A stretch of DNA of 64,000 nt. Origin: Rhodobacterales bacterium. GTDB taxonomy: Bacteria; Pseudomonadota; Alphaproteobacteria; Rhodobacterales; Rhodobacteraceae. Below, piece after piece: positions 8,684-17,761 of the stretch (its first letter is position 1; the number at the start of each line of letters is the position of its first letter). The position numbers and the translations under genes were made by a program. The notes under the pieces are model-generated. The model saw only the letters and a program-made list of their open reading frames with translations, had not been told where the DNA came from and did not search any database. The stretch is taken from NCBI GenBank assembly GCA_003249215.1, contig QKJR01000079.1, positions 1 through 64,000 of the forward strand, in the 5' to 3' direction.

Positions 8684-9864
8684 GCGCCCGGACCCGCCGC
8701 CGTCTTCTGGCCCGTGGGGCGCTGCTCTCGCCGCTCGTGCTCTTTCTCTTTTTCTTCTTCTTCGTGCCGCTCTTCAACGTGATGCGCAGCGCGATCTACG
8801 ATCCCGTCATCGCGCGCGCCTTTCCGGTGCTGAGCCGCTCGGTCGAGGGCTGGGATCGGGCCGGTCCGCCCACGCCGGACATGCAGGAGGCGCTGATCGC
8901 GGATCTGCGCGGCACAACGCCCGAGGTTCTGGGCGATGCCGTGCGCCGGCTCAATGGCATGAGCTCGGGCTTCCGCTCGCTGATGTCGAAGACCACGCGC
9001 GCGCTCGAGGCGGCGCCCGATCCCGCCACGCGGGTCGATCTCTTGGCGGTCGATGCGCGCTGGGGCGATCCCCTGCGCTGGCAGGCGATCGTCGACAATC
9101 TCTCGCCCTATACCGATCGCTTCCTGCTCGCGGCCTTCGATCTCGAGCGCGACAGCACGGGCGCGATCGCCGCGATGCCGCCGGAACGGGCCGCGAATTT
9201 CGCCTATTTCACCCGGACTTTCGTGATTTCGGCGCTGGTGACGGGGCTCTGCATCCTGATCGGGCTGCCCTATGCGATGCTCGCCGCCTCGGTCCGGGGA
9301 CGGCAGCGGCAGCTCCTGCTTGCGGCGGTGCTGATCCCGATGTGGACCTCGATCCTTGTGCGCGCCTCCTCCTGGTTCATCCTGATGCAGGATCAGGGGT
9401 TGATCAACGGTGCCCTGATCGGGTCGGGCCTCAGCGAGGCGGCGGTGCCGCTGCTCTTCACGCGGACCGGCGTGGTGCTGTCGATGACGCATATGCTGCT
9501 GCCGTTCATGGTGCTGCCGGTGTTCAACGTGCTGGTGGCGATCCCCGGCAATCTGATGCCTGCGGCGGCGGCGCTCGGGGCCAACCCGCTGCGCGCCTTC
9601 TGGCATGTGCTGCTGCCGCTGGCCGCGCGGGGCATCGTCTCGGGGAGCCTGCTCGTCTTCATGACCTCGATCGGTTTCTACATCCTGCCGGCGATCCTTG
9701 GCGGGCCGGCCGAACAGCTGATCAGCTCGCTGATCGCGATGTATTCGACCAAGGCCGCGAACTGGCCGATGGCAAGCGCGCTCGGCCTCATTCTCTTTGG
9801 CATCACCTCGATGCTCTATGTCGTCTTCGGCCGGATCGGGACGACGCCCGCGCGGAGGAACTGA
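8680..9864 (+). CDS. ABC transporter permease, PotB-like with long periplasmic insertion
   Basis: A 394-residue inner-membrane permease. TM1 is LLARGALLSPLVLFLFFFFF (~residues 8-32). It is followed by about 150 hydrophilic residues before the remaining helices start near FVISALVTGLCILIGLPYAM, so it is longer than E. coli PotB (about 275-285 residues) by this periplasmic segment. The EAA-type cytoplasmic loop is AAAALGANPLRAFWHVLLPL. It starts by ATGA overlap with the ATPase gene, and the next permease begins 2 bp after its stop. Such extended PotB-type permeases occur in alphaproteobacteria, so the insertion is not in itself unique. Confidence 0.9.
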   Translation: MSARTRRRLLARGALLSPLVLFLFFFFFVPLFNVMRSAIYDPVIARAFPVLSRSVEGWDRAGPPTPDMQEALIADLRGTTPEVLGDAVRRLNGMSSGFRSLMSKTTRALEAAPDPATRVDLLAVDARWGDPLRWQAIVDNLSPYTDRFLLAAFDLERDSTGAIAAMPPERAANFAYFTRTFVISALVTGLCILIGLPYAMLAASVRGRQRQLLLAAVLIPMWTSILVRASSWFILMQDQGLINGALIGSGLSEAAVPLLFTRTGVVLSMTHMLLPFMVLPVFNVLVAIPGNLMPAAAALGANPLRAFWHVLLPLAARGIVSGSLLVFMTSIGFYILPAILGGPAEQLISSLIAMYSTKAANWPMASALGLILFGITSMLYVVFGRIGTTPARRN

Positions 9865-9865
9865 G

Positions 9866-10660
9866 ATGCTGCGTCTTTGGAAACTCGCCTTCGGGCTGCT
9901 CGCCGTGCTCTTTCTGCTCGTGCCGATGTTCGCGATCCTGCCGCTCGCGTTCAACGACAGTTCGATCCTGACCTATCCGATGACCGGCGTCTCGATGCGA
10001 TGGTTCTCCGAGCTGGTCGAGGAGAATATCTGGCGCCGGGCGATCCTCAACAGCCTGATCATCGGTCTGAGCACCGCGGTCTTCGCGAGTGTGCTGGGAA
10101 CGCTCGCAGCCCTTGGCTTGCGCGGCTCGACGGGGCGGCTGGCGCGGTTCGGAAACCTGATCTTTCTGATGCCGATGGTGGCGCCGATCGTGGTGCTCGG
10201 CGTCGGAATGCAGCTCATGTTCACCCGGCTCGGGCTCAACAATACCTATCTGGGCGTGATCATCGCCCATACGGTGATCTCGGTGCCTTTCGTGGTGATC
10301 TCGGTCTCGGCCGCACTGGCGGGGATCGATCCCGCACTCGAACGCGCGAGCGCCAATCTCGGCGCATCCCCGCGCGCGACCTTTGTGCATGTGACCCTGC
10401 CGCTCGCGCGCCCGGGGATTTTGGCGGGGGCGATCTTCGCGCTTGCGACCTCGCTCGACGAGGTGGTGTTGACCTTGTTCCTCGGCGGGGCGGGGCAGCG
10501 CACCTTGGCGCGTGAGATGTTCGCGCAATTGCGCGAGAACCTGACCCCGGTGATTGCCGCGGTGTCCTTCGTGTTCATCGTCGGCACGGTATGCCTCGGG
10601 GCCGTGAACGTCTTCTTGCGCAACTCCCGTCGGTTCAGGGCCGAGGGCCCCGCCGAGTGA
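9866..10660 (+). CDS. ABC transporter permease, PotC-like
   Basis: A 264-residue permease starting at ATG 9866 after GGAGG (9854-9858). It has six predicted hydrophobic segments (for example LLAVLFLLVPMFAILPLAF and FGNLIFLMPMVAPIVVLGVG) and the EAA loop RASANLGASPRATFVHVTLP that contacts the ATPase. It is the last gene of the cluster A operon and converges on the MFS gene at 10693. With the PotD-, PotA- and PotB-like products it completes an importer. Confidence 0.92.
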   Translation: MLRLWKLAFGLLAVLFLLVPMFAILPLAFNDSSILTYPMTGVSMRWFSELVEENIWRRAILNSLIIGLSTAVFASVLGTLAALGLRGSTGRLARFGNLIFLMPMVAPIVVLGVGMQLMFTRLGLNNTYLGVIIAHTVISVPFVVISVSAALAGIDPALERASANLGASPRATFVHVTLPLARPGILAGAIFALATSLDEVVLTLFLGGAGQRTLAREMFAQLRENLTPVIAAVSFVFIVGTVCLGAVNVFLRNSRRFRAEGPAE

Positions 10661-10661
10661 A

Positions 10662-10684
10662 AGCGGCTTTCTCATTTCGCCGCT
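10662..10684. terminator. Possible bidirectional terminator
   Basis: AGCGGC (10662-10667) and GCCGCT (10679-10684) form a 6-bp stem with an 11-nt loop in the 32-bp gap between the convergent permease and MFS genes. The stem is short and there is no strong T-run, so this is weak. Confidence 0.35.
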
Positions 10685-10692
10685 GTGGTCTG

Positions 10693-11928
10693 TCAGCTGG
10701 GTTGCGCGTGCCGCTCGAGCCGGTTGGTCGCAACCCCGCAAATCAAAAGGCAAAGTGCTGCGACGCCGAGGCTTGAGAACCCCGCTGTCCAGCAGAAATG
10801 GCCGTGCAGCGCTCCCACCACAATCGGTCCGAGCGCGGAGAGCGTGTAGCCGATCCCCTGCGCGGTTGCCGACAGCCGCCGGTTCTCGGCTAGATCCCCG
10901 GCGCTCTGCATGATCAGCAGGAACAGAACCACGAAGGCACCTCCTTGGGCCACGCCGCCGGTGAAGGACCAGAACAGCCAGCCGTGCGGTGTATTCAAGA
11001 TCCCTGCGACCGTTATCACCCAGAGAAGCCCCATCCCCGCGAGTTGCTGACCCAACCGGAAATAGCGGACGAGAAGCGGGACACCGAAGGAGCCGATCAG
11101 CGAGGTGAGTTGGAAGGTCGAGGCGATGGCGCCGGCTCGTTCGGCGCTCATGCCGGCGACCTCGGCGAGATAAGTGGGCAACCAGGCGGTGAGCCCGTAA
11201 TAGACGAAGAGATGCAGCGCAAAACCTGCCGAGAGGAGCCACATGATCGGACGCCGCCAGACCGAGGTGGTGGGGCCCGCAGCGGCGGGGACGTGGTACT
11301 GTGGGGGTGCGCGGCGGGCAGCCAGTGCATGGCAGAGCAAGGCCAGAAGAGCCAGCCAGACCCAGCTCGCCAGAGCCATGCGCCAGCCGATCGCGGCGGC
11401 CAGCGGCGCCGTCAGTGCCCCGGTGATCATCGTGCCGATATTCAGTGAGGCCGTGTAGAGTCCCGTCACCAGGCTGCTACGCCCGGAGAAATCGCGCGCG
11501 ATCAGAATGAGCGCCATGATATTGCCGATCGCAAGCGCGGCGCCAATCAGAAAGGTTCCCCCGATCATCGCGGTGAGCCCACCGAATGGCCGCAGGGCAA
11601 GCCCGATCGCCGCGCCTACGAGGCATATCACCACTCCAGTATTAACCCCGCGCCGCGCGACTATCAGTGCTGCAAGCGGTGTCAAAACGCCGAAGCAGAA
11701 GGCCGGAATACTGGTCAGGAGCCCTGCCGTCGCCTCGTCGATCCCGAGTTCGGCGCGCATTTGTGTGATCACTGGCGGAATTGCCGTCAGGGGGCTGCGC
11801 AGATTAAGGCCAAGAGCCAGCAGCGCAATGAGCGGGAGCCAGGAGAGGGTGGAGGGACTGACGGCGGCAGATCCCGCGGGTCGGGGAACGGCACCGGGGG
11901 GTGACGCGCTCTCGGGCGATCGTATCAT
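10693..11928 (-). CDS. MFS transporter, CynX/NimT type
   Basis: Start chosen at ATG 11928 (AAGGATCC 2-9 nt upstream), giving 411 residues; a longer frame to 12027 has no membrane features. Around twelve hydrophobic segments are visible, with the first after ~30 Pro/Ala-rich residues. The run GLNLRSPLTAIPPVITQMR near TM1 is characteristic of the CynX/NimT (cyanate/nitroimidazole-type) branch of the major facilitator superfamily. It lies downstream of the LysR gene on the same strand, so it may belong to cluster B as an exporter of a substrate or toxic intermediate; the true substrate is unknown. Base composition is less extremely GC than in the TRAP genes of cluster B. Confidence 0.88.
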   Translation of the reverse strand: MIRSPESASPPGAVPRPAGSAAVSPSTLSWLPLIALLALGLNLRSPLTAIPPVITQMRAELGIDEATAGLLTSIPAFCFGVLTPLAALIVARRGVNTGVVICLVGAAIGLALRPFGGLTAMIGGTFLIGAALAIGNIMALILIARDFSGRSSLVTGLYTASLNIGTMITGALTAPLAAAIGWRMALASWVWLALLALLCHALAARRAPPQYHVPAAAGPTTSVWRRPIMWLLSAGFALHLFVYYGLTAWLPTYLAEVAGMSAERAGAIASTFQLTSLIGSFGVPLLVRYFRLGQQLAGMGLLWVITVAGILNTPHGWLFWSFTGGVAQGGAFVVLFLLIMQSAGDLAENRRLSATAQGIGYTLSALGPIVVGALHGHFCWTAGFSSLGVAALCLLICGVATNRLERHAQPS

Positions 11929-12058
11929 TTGGATCCTTCGTGTCCGGTGTGCGGCGCTGGATACCGAGCATCTAGTGCTCGCCTCGCGGCGCGGGTCAAC
12001 GCAAGGTGGGGTTAGGGCGTCGAACAATTTTTGATCATGCGATCAACCCGGCATATGG

Positions 12059-12961
12059 TCAGGCGATACGCCGTCCCCCACCGGGAAGGTAATCGCCCTC
12101 GCCGCGCATCCCCTCGAAGGTGTTGCGCAGGAAGGCCGCGACCTTGCGTGTCACCAGCGAGGGTGTTTCGCCGGTCGACATTGTCAGGAAGGCCTGCGGA
12201 GGGACCGGCAGATTGGCCTCGGTCGGGTCGAGAATGCGCCAGCTTTCCGGGATCGCGCATTCGGGCAGCACAGTGAGCATCCGCCCCGAGGCCGCCGCCA
12301 TCAGCACGCCGGCCAGATGCGATGAGGCATGCATCAGTCGCCAGGGCCGACCGTGACGTTCAAGGCCGGCCATGATCCTTGGCCGCGCGGAGCAGTCCTC
12401 GGAAAAGAGCGCGAGCCGAAGGCAATCCTCGTCCTCCGGGCGCCCGCTCGGCCCGGTACACCAGAGCTGGCGGTTGCGGAATAGCGCCTCACCGCGGAGC
12501 GGCCCATCCTCGTGGCAGACCGTCAGCGCAATGTCGATCTGGCCCTGGTCGAGCATAACATGCAGCCGGTTCGAGAAATCGCAGGTCAGATCGACGAAGA
12601 TCTCACGGTGCCGTGGAAGAAAGTGATGCAGCAGCATCTCGCCCAGCATCTGCAGGTAATCGTCGGGCATGCCGAGACGAACCCGCGCCCCGGTCATGCT
12701 GTCGGTAACCGAGGCTAACGCCTCGGCCTCGAGCGCGACGATCCGGCGTGCATAAGAAATCAGGTTCTGGCCGACCGCGGTAGGGATCGCTCCCTGCCGG
12801 GTGCGCTCAAATAGCTTCTTCTGCAGCTTGTCCTCGGTGCGCGAGACACACATGCTCACCGCGGCTTGGGTTTTGCCGAGGCGCTCGGCCGCGCCGGTGA
12901 AGCTACGCGTTTCGGCCAGCGCGATCAGCACCGCCAAAGTATCGCTTTCGATGTGCCGCAT
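12059..12961 (-). CDS. LysR-family transcriptional regulator (cluster B)
   Basis: A 300-residue LysR regulator. The N-terminal helix-turn-helix is FTGAAERLGKTQAAVSMCVS (~21-40), followed by the linker helix and an effector-binding domain. The C-terminus is unusual in ending GGGRRIA. It lies 133 bp downstream of the SDR gene and 130 bp upstream of the MFS gene, all on the minus strand, so it could be the last gene of the cluster B operon or regulate the MFS gene. The effector domain gives no recognisable ligand. Confidence 0.88.
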   Translation of the reverse strand: MRHIESDTLAVLIALAETRSFTGAAERLGKTQAAVSMCVSRTEDKLQKKLFERTRQGAIPTAVGQNLISYARRIVALEAEALASVTDSMTGARVRLGMPDDYLQMLGEMLLHHFLPRHREIFVDLTCDFSNRLHVMLDQGQIDIALTVCHEDGPLRGEALFRNRQLWCTGPSGRPEDEDCLRLALFSEDCSARPRIMAGLERHGRPWRLMHASSHLAGVLMAAASGRMLTVLPECAIPESWRILDPTEANLPVPPQAFLTMSTGETPSLVTRKVAAFLRNTFEGMRGEGDYLPGGGRRIA

Positions 12962-13094
12962 GGCTGAACACCCCAGGCTACTTTGAGTTCAGTATCGCGC
13001 GCAGGACGTGCCGGGCGAGAGAAATGCGGTCTGGATGGCCGGGACGCCAGGAACTGCCCGAGGACCGATCGCGCCGCTGGGCTGATGCCTGAAT

Positions 13095-13868
13095 TTACAT
13101 CAGGAGCGGACTCTCGGGTAAGGTTGCTCCGCCATCGACAACAAGCGTCTGGCCGGTGATGTAGTGGCTTGCATCGGATGCAAGAAAGGCCATCGCATGA
13201 GCAATGTCGCTTGGCTGGCCGATTTCGCCCGCCGGGATGTAGCGGGCGATAGCAAGTGACCGCTCGTCGCTTCCGGTGCGGCCCCGGTCCGGTGCGGCGA
13301 TGAAGCCGGGCTCGACGCCGTTCACTGTGATCCGGTCGTGCGCGAGATCGAGAGCAGCGGCACGGATGAAGCCGTTCACCCCGGCCTTGGAGGCGGCATA
13401 GGCGGCCATGTCCCGGATCGCGACCCGGGGCCCGGTAACCGAAGAGGTGATCACGATCCGCCCGCCCCCCCGCGCGCGCATCGACGGCGCAGCGGCCTGC
13501 GCCAGCCAGAAACAGGATTTCAGATTGACGGCAAGGATCCGTTCGAGCGTCTCCGCGTCGAGATCCGCAAGAGTCTGGCTCTCGACCGCGCCCGCGTTGT
13601 GCACGAGGATGTCGAGACCACCCCATTCGGCAATCGCGGCCTCGACCACGGCGTGATTGCCGGCGCGGGTCGTCGCGTCATAGGCGCAGATCGCAGCCTC
13701 TCCGCCAGCGGCGCGGATTTCCCGCGCCACGACCTCAGCGCGCTTGAGCGTCCGGTTGGCGACCATCACCCGCGCGCCCCGCGCCGCCAGAAGCTGTGCC
13801 GTCGCCGCCCCCATGCCGCGCCCCGCGCCGGTCACCAAGGCGATCTTGCCAGAGAGGTCCTGTGTCAT
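13095..13868 (-). CDS. SDR-family oxidoreductase (cluster B)
   Basis: A 257-residue classical SDR: cofactor motif [17 protein letters not shown] in HNAGA, serine in ITSSVTGP, catalytic pair in [13 protein letters not shown], and [13 protein letters not shown] near the end. It closely resembles the cluster A SDR at 4064-4846 (by eye more than half the residues identical), but keeps the canonical TGxxxGxG loop. Its start overlaps the stop of the TIM-barrel gene by ATGA, so the two are translationally coupled. It probably oxidises or reduces an intermediate in the pathway encoded by 13095-15990. Confidence 0.9.
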   Translation of the reverse strand: MTQDLSGKIALVTGAGRGMGAATAQLLAARGARVMVANRTLKRAEVVAREIRAAGGEAAICAYDATTRAGNHAVVEAAIAEWGGLDILVHNAGAVESQTLADLDAETLERILAVNLKSCFWLAQAAAPSMRARGGGRIVITSSVTGPRVAIRDMAAYAASKAGVNGFIRAAALDLAHDRITVNGVEPGFIAAPDRGRTGSDERSLAIARYIPAGEIGQPSDIAHAMAFLASDASHYITGQTLVVDGGATLPESPLLM

Positions 13869-14722
13869 CCTGTTTTCCTTTCCGCGCCTCGGCCGACGCG
13901 GCTTCGGTCGAGCCCACTCAGCGTGCGGCGTGTTGCGTTGATAAGCCTTGCGAGCCAGGCGCGCGGCGCCATACGGGCTTGCAGGGCGGAATTGGGTACT
14001 TCGACCGCGACGAGGCGTGGTGCGAAGCCGTTTGGCAGGAGCGTGGTGAAGTCGATTTCGCCTTCCCCGGGAGGCAGGCGTGCGCTGCGGGCCAAGGCGA
14101 TCATCTGCGCAGGGTCGGGATCGAAGGCTGCGGGGGCATCGGATAATTGCACATAGCCCGCATGATAGGCCGAACCCGGATCCGGCAGGACAGCACCGCT
14201 GCGGCTCAGGTGCAGCGTGTCGGTCAACACTTTCAGCGCGGGGTTGCCGATGTCCCGCACCAGCTCAAGCGCCATGGCGGGATCGGTCACGGCGGTCCAA
14301 GGCATGTATTCGAGCGAGAGGCCGATCCCCTCGGTCCGTGCCGCGACCGCGAGCGTGGCCAGGTTGTCATGCAACCGTGCCGCGTCGCGGTCATCGGCTG
14401 CGATCAGTATGTCAGGGATCCCCATGATCTTGCACGCCTCGAAGAGCGGCCCGAGTGGCGGTGGTCCGTCCGGACCGATCCGGATGATCTCGGCGTCCGA
14501 GGAAATCAGGCCGAGATCATCCATTTTTCGCCGTAGGCTACTTAGCAGAGCCCGATCGCCGAGGAGCGGCTCTAGCCGCTCTCCCGGTGCCGCTGGCAGA
14601 AAACGCCAGCCGATCGCTTGGGCGAGCCCCGCAGCGGCAGTGATGCGCTCCGCGGCGGGCATCGTCCCGAAGGAAAGATGGGAGAGCGCGATCGGTTGAT
14701 CGGCCCATCCACTGCCCGACAT
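13865..14722 (-). CDS. TIM-barrel sugar phosphate isomerase/epimerase-like protein
   Basis: A 286-residue protein with start ATG 14722 overlapping the upstream stop (TGATG). It looks like the xylose-isomerase-like TIM-barrel (AP endonuclease 2) superfamily: [19 protein letters not shown] at the N-terminus, a barrel strand ending in [11 protein letters not shown] (putative metal-ligand glutamate) and [12 protein letters not shown] with a D/H pair, then VQLSDAP near strand 7 and a glutamate late in GEGEIDF. These motifs match the usual E-D/H-E metal-site pattern. The substrate is unknown; neighbours point to an amino or hydroxy acid rather than a free sugar. Confidence in the superfamily is good, in the reaction low. 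Confidence 0.75.
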   Translation of the reverse strand: MSGSGWADQPIALSHLSFGTMPAAERITAAAGLAQAIGWRFLPAAPGERLEPLLGDRALLSSLRRKMDDLGLISSDAEIIRIGPDGPPPLGPLFEACKIMGIPDILIAADDRDAARLHDNLATLAVAARTEGIGLSLEYMPWTAVTDPAMALELVRDIGNPALKVLTDTLHLSRSGAVLPDPGSAYHAGYVQLSDAPAAFDPDPAQMIALARSARLPPGEGEIDFTTLLPNGFAPRLVAVEVPNSALQARMAPRAWLARLINATRRTLSGLDRSRVGRGAERKTG

Positions 14723-15990
14723 CAGACGCATTTCGCCTCGGCGACCGAGGCTGCCGCGGCACGGAACGCGGCGAGTGTCACCTCGAGCTCCTCCGCACCA
14801 TGCGAGAAGGAGGCGAAATAGCGCCCCCAAGGCGAGGGAAGGGCGATGACCCCGTTTCGACGCAAGGCTTCGTAGTTCAGCCGAGAGGCCGTCGGGTTTA
14901 GTGCCGCCATTGCCGCGTCATAGGTCGCGGGCGGGGTTTCGGTGAACCAGAGCGAGAAGACCGCATCGAACCCGGCAGTACAGACCGACAGTCCCTCGGC
15001 TTTGTAAGCCTCGACGATACCTGCCCGCATCTTGGCGCCATAGTCAAAGAGCCCGGTCTGGTAATCGGCGGTCGAAAGGAAATCGGTCGTGGCGATCAGC
15101 GCAGCGCAGACCAACGGATTTCCGTGATAGGTGCCGAAGCGCGGTACACTCCCGTCGGCGAAGACCGAGAAGGCATCTTGCGTACCCAGAAGCGCCGCGA
15201 CCGGAACGCCGGTCCCGATCGCCTTGCCCATGCTGACGTAATCGGCGTTCAGCCCGATCGTGTCCGCGACAAGCCCGAAGCCAGTACGCAGCCCCGCCAT
15301 CACCTCGTCGGAGATGATCTTGACGCCATATTGCGCGCAGAGCGCATTGAGGCGCGCGATCCATTCGGGGGTCGGCACCAGGCAAGCCGTATTGCCGAGG
15401 ATGGGCTCGATCAGGATCGCGGCCAGATCGTTGCCATATTCTCGGAAGAGCTCATCGAGGTCATTCATGTCATTGACGCGCAAGAGCGTCACGTCGAGTT
15501 GTACCGGCCGCGTATTGGTACGCTCTGTCTCAGGGGATTCCACAAGGCCGAAGCGGACGTTGTCGAGCCAGCCGTCATAGCCGCCCACGGTCTTGGCGAC
15601 GAGCTGGCGCCCGGTCTTGCCGCGGGCTGCGCGGATCGCCAGCTGCACGGCTTCGGTGCCGGTGGTGGTGAAGGTTGCGCGGGTGACGCGCTCCCCGCCA
15701 ATCCGCACCAGCGCATCGGCTGCGCGGCTTTCCTGATCATTGCTGAAGCCCGGCATCGAACCGCTCCGCAGTGCGGCGATGCAGGCCTCGACGACTGCCG
15801 GATCGGCATGGCCGAGCAGGTTCGCCCCCATCGCCATGCCGTAATCTACGAAGCGCGTGCCATAAGTATCTGTCAGCCAAGCACCTTTCGATGAGGCCAC
15901 GACAAAATCGCGCCCATCGAGCACGCCAAGCGCCCGCGCCCCGCTCGACACACCGCCGGGCAACACTTCATTGGAAGGGATCACGTCCAT
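14722..15990 (-). CDS. GSA-aminotransferase-like class III aminotransferase
   Basis: A 422-residue enzyme; start ATG 15990 has AAGGAG 2 nt beyond an ATT spacer, and the longer open frame upstream lies inside dctM and is not used. The N-terminal PGGVSSGARA echoes the PGGVNSPVR motif of glutamate-1-semialdehyde aminomutases. TTTGTEAVQLAIRAARGKTG, IISDEVMAGLRTGFG (~D228) and the PLP lysine in YVSMGKAIGTGVP (~K256) complete the fold. GSA-like class III enzymes include aminotransferases acting on beta-amino acids and related compounds. It sits between the TRAP importer and the TIM-barrel/SDR genes, so an imported amino-carboxylate is a reasonable substrate. Confidence 0.85.
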   Translation of the reverse strand: MDVIPSNEVLPGGVSSGARALGVLDGRDFVVASSKGAWLTDTYGTRFVDYGMAMGANLLGHADPAVVEACIAALRSGSMPGFSNDQESRAADALVRIGGERVTRATFTTTGTEAVQLAIRAARGKTGRQLVAKTVGGYDGWLDNVRFGLVESPETERTNTRPVQLDVTLLRVNDMNDLDELFREYGNDLAAILIEPILGNTACLVPTPEWIARLNALCAQYGVKIISDEVMAGLRTGFGLVADTIGLNADYVSMGKAIGTGVPVAALLGTQDAFSVFADGSVPRFGTYHGNPLVCAALIATTDFLSTADYQTGLFDYGAKMRAGIVEAYKAEGLSVCTAGFDAVFSLWFTETPPATYDAAMAALNPTASRLNYEALRRNGVIALPSPWGRYFASFSHGAEELEVTLAAFRAAAASVAEAKCV

Positions 15991-16013
15991 TCTCCTTGGG
16001 ATTTCAATTGAAT

Positions 16014-17297
16014 TCAGTAGCCGAGCAGGCGCGGTAACCACGCGGTCAGCCCGGGCACGAAGGCGATGGCGATTAGCACCAAGAGCGCGCAGAGCCAGAA
16101 AGGCACGATCGCACGGGTGAGCTCGAGCAGGCTGACGCGGCCGACATTGCAGACGACGAAAAGATTGGTGCCGACAGGCGGCGTGAAGAGGCCGATGCCG
16201 AGGCCCAGCGTGAAGATCAGGCCGATCTGAAACGGATCCATCCCCATCTTGAGCGCAATCGGATGGATGATCGGCGCGAGGATGATCAGCGCGGGCCCGG
16301 TGTCGAGCCAGAGCCCGACGAAGAGCAGGAGCACAAGGATCACCAACGTCATCAGCCAGGGCGCCGAGACCGTGCCCAGCATGAACATTGCCACATCGCG
16401 GGGCACCTGCGTCACGGTCAGGAGCCACGCGAACGGCACCGCGACAGCCATCACGATCATGATCGCGCCGGCGGTGCGGATCGTCTCGAAGGCGACGTCG
16501 AGCAGCGCGCGCAGGCTCAGCTCGCGATAGAACAGCGACACGCCGAGCGCCCAGATCACCGAGACGAGCGCCGCCTCGGTCACCGTCGCAAAGCCGCCCA
16601 TCAGCGAGCCGAGCACGATGACCGGCATCATCAGCGCGGGCAGTGCGCGCCAGATGTCGCGCAGCGTGGCAGTGAGCGAGAAGGCGCGCTCGGATTTCGG
16701 ATAACCCTCACGAACCCCGACCGCCCAGGCGGTCAGCATCATCGCCAATCCGAGCAGCACCCCCGGAATGATCCCCGCCACGAAGAGCCCGCCGATCGAG
16801 GTATTGGTGATCACGCCATACATGATCATCACGACGCTCGGCGGAATGATGATGCCAAGCGTGCCCGAGGCCGCCGTCACCGCCGCCGCGAAGGGCCGCG
16901 GATAGCCGCGCTTGGCCATCGCCGGGATCATGATCGCGCCGACCGCGCCGGTATCGGCGGTGGCAGAGCCCGAGATCCCGCCATAGATCATGCTGGTTGC
17001 GACGTTGACCGGCCCGAGCCCGCCGCGCATCCACCCAAAACAGCCTTCGGCCACGGCGATGATGCGCTGGGTCAGGCCACCTTCGTTCATGATGCCGCCC
17101 GCGAACAGGAAGAGGGGGATCGCCGCGAGGGAGACCGAGTCGAGCCCCTGATAGAGCTGTTGGGCAAGCCATGCGGGCGGCAGCGGAAAGGCGCCGCTGA
17201 AGATCACCGCCGTCGCGGCGAGGCCGAGGCACCAGGCGACCGGAAAGCCCAAAAGGATGGTCGCGACGAAGGTTCCGGCCAGAATGGCGAGGGTCAT
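16014..17297 (-). CDS. TRAP transporter large permease, DctM (cluster B)
   Basis: A 427-residue integral membrane protein starting at ATG 17297, overlapping the small permease gene by 4 bp (ATGA). It has about twelve hydrophobic segments and typical DctM signatures: SLAAIPLFLFAGGIMNEGG, the SGSATADTGAVGAIMIPAM region, and TPPVGTNLFVV near the C-terminus. It is the ion-coupled transport subunit working with the DctQ and DctP products encoded upstream. Confidence 0.93.
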   Translation of the reverse strand: MTLAILAGTFVATILLGFPVAWCLGLAATAVIFSGAFPLPPAWLAQQLYQGLDSVSLAAIPLFLFAGGIMNEGGLTQRIIAVAEGCFGWMRGGLGPVNVATSMIYGGISGSATADTGAVGAIMIPAMAKRGYPRPFAAAVTAASGTLGIIIPPSVVMIMYGVITNTSIGGLFVAGIIPGVLLGLAMMLTAWAVGVREGYPKSERAFSLTATLRDIWRALPALMMPVIVLGSLMGGFATVTEAALVSVIWALGVSLFYRELSLRALLDVAFETIRTAGAIMIVMAVAVPFAWLLTVTQVPRDVAMFMLGTVSAPWLMTLVILVLLLFVGLWLDTGPALIILAPIIHPIALKMGMDPFQIGLIFTLGLGIGLFTPPVGTNLFVVCNVGRVSLLELTRAIVPFWLCALLVLIAIAFVPGLTAWLPRLLGY

Positions 17298-17761
17298 GGC
17301 GCCCTCCGCAGCTTGCGCGCGATCAGCCAGCCCTGCGCGCAGATGAGCCCGGCGCCGAGCGCCAGCACCGCGCCCTGCGCCACCCACATCGGCGCGCGCA
17401 GCACCGGGCTCGGCGCGAAGGCGGTGCGCCCCAGCATCGCCCACGCTGATTGCACGATCGCAAGCCCAAAGAGCGCCAGCACCAGATGCCGCGCGATGGC
17501 GAGGGCGCGCGCGGCCCGCGGCGGCAGGCGGCTGTCGATCAGGTCGAAGGCCACGTTCTCGCCGCGCGTCTCGGCGAGGATCACGCCCACCACCGAGAGC
17601 CAGATGAAGGCGAAGGCCAGCACCTCGAAGGACCAGCTGAACCCGTTCGAGCCGATCAGGCGGGCAAAGACCCCCGCCGCCGTCGCAAAGAGGACCAGCG
17701 CCAGCAGCGCAAGCCCGAAGAGTTTCCAGCCGCCCGCGGCCAGCCCGGCAAGCGCGCGCAT
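17294..17761 (-). CDS. TRAP transporter small permease, DctQ (cluster B)
   Basis: A 155-residue protein with four hydrophobic helices and the DctQ hallmark W-S-F-E-V-L-AFAFIWLSVVG plus ETRGENVAFDLI. ATG 17761 overlaps the DctP stop (TGATG); an in-frame GTG at 17764 is an alternative start. It forms the membrane complex with DctM. Confidence 0.9.
   Translation of the reverse strand: MRALAGLAAGGWKLFGLALLALVLFATAAGVFARLIGSNGFSWSFEVLAFAFIWLSVVGVILAETRGENVAFDLIDSRLPPRAARALAIARHLVLALFGLAIVQSAWAMLGRTAFAPSPVLRAPMWVAQGAVLALGAGLICAQGWLIARKLRRAP

Noticed and set aside
15991-16428. N-terminal extension of the GSA-like aminotransferase
   Set aside because: The extra residues are in-frame with but unrelated to the enzyme and overlap dctM; ATG 15990 has a clear ribosome-binding site.
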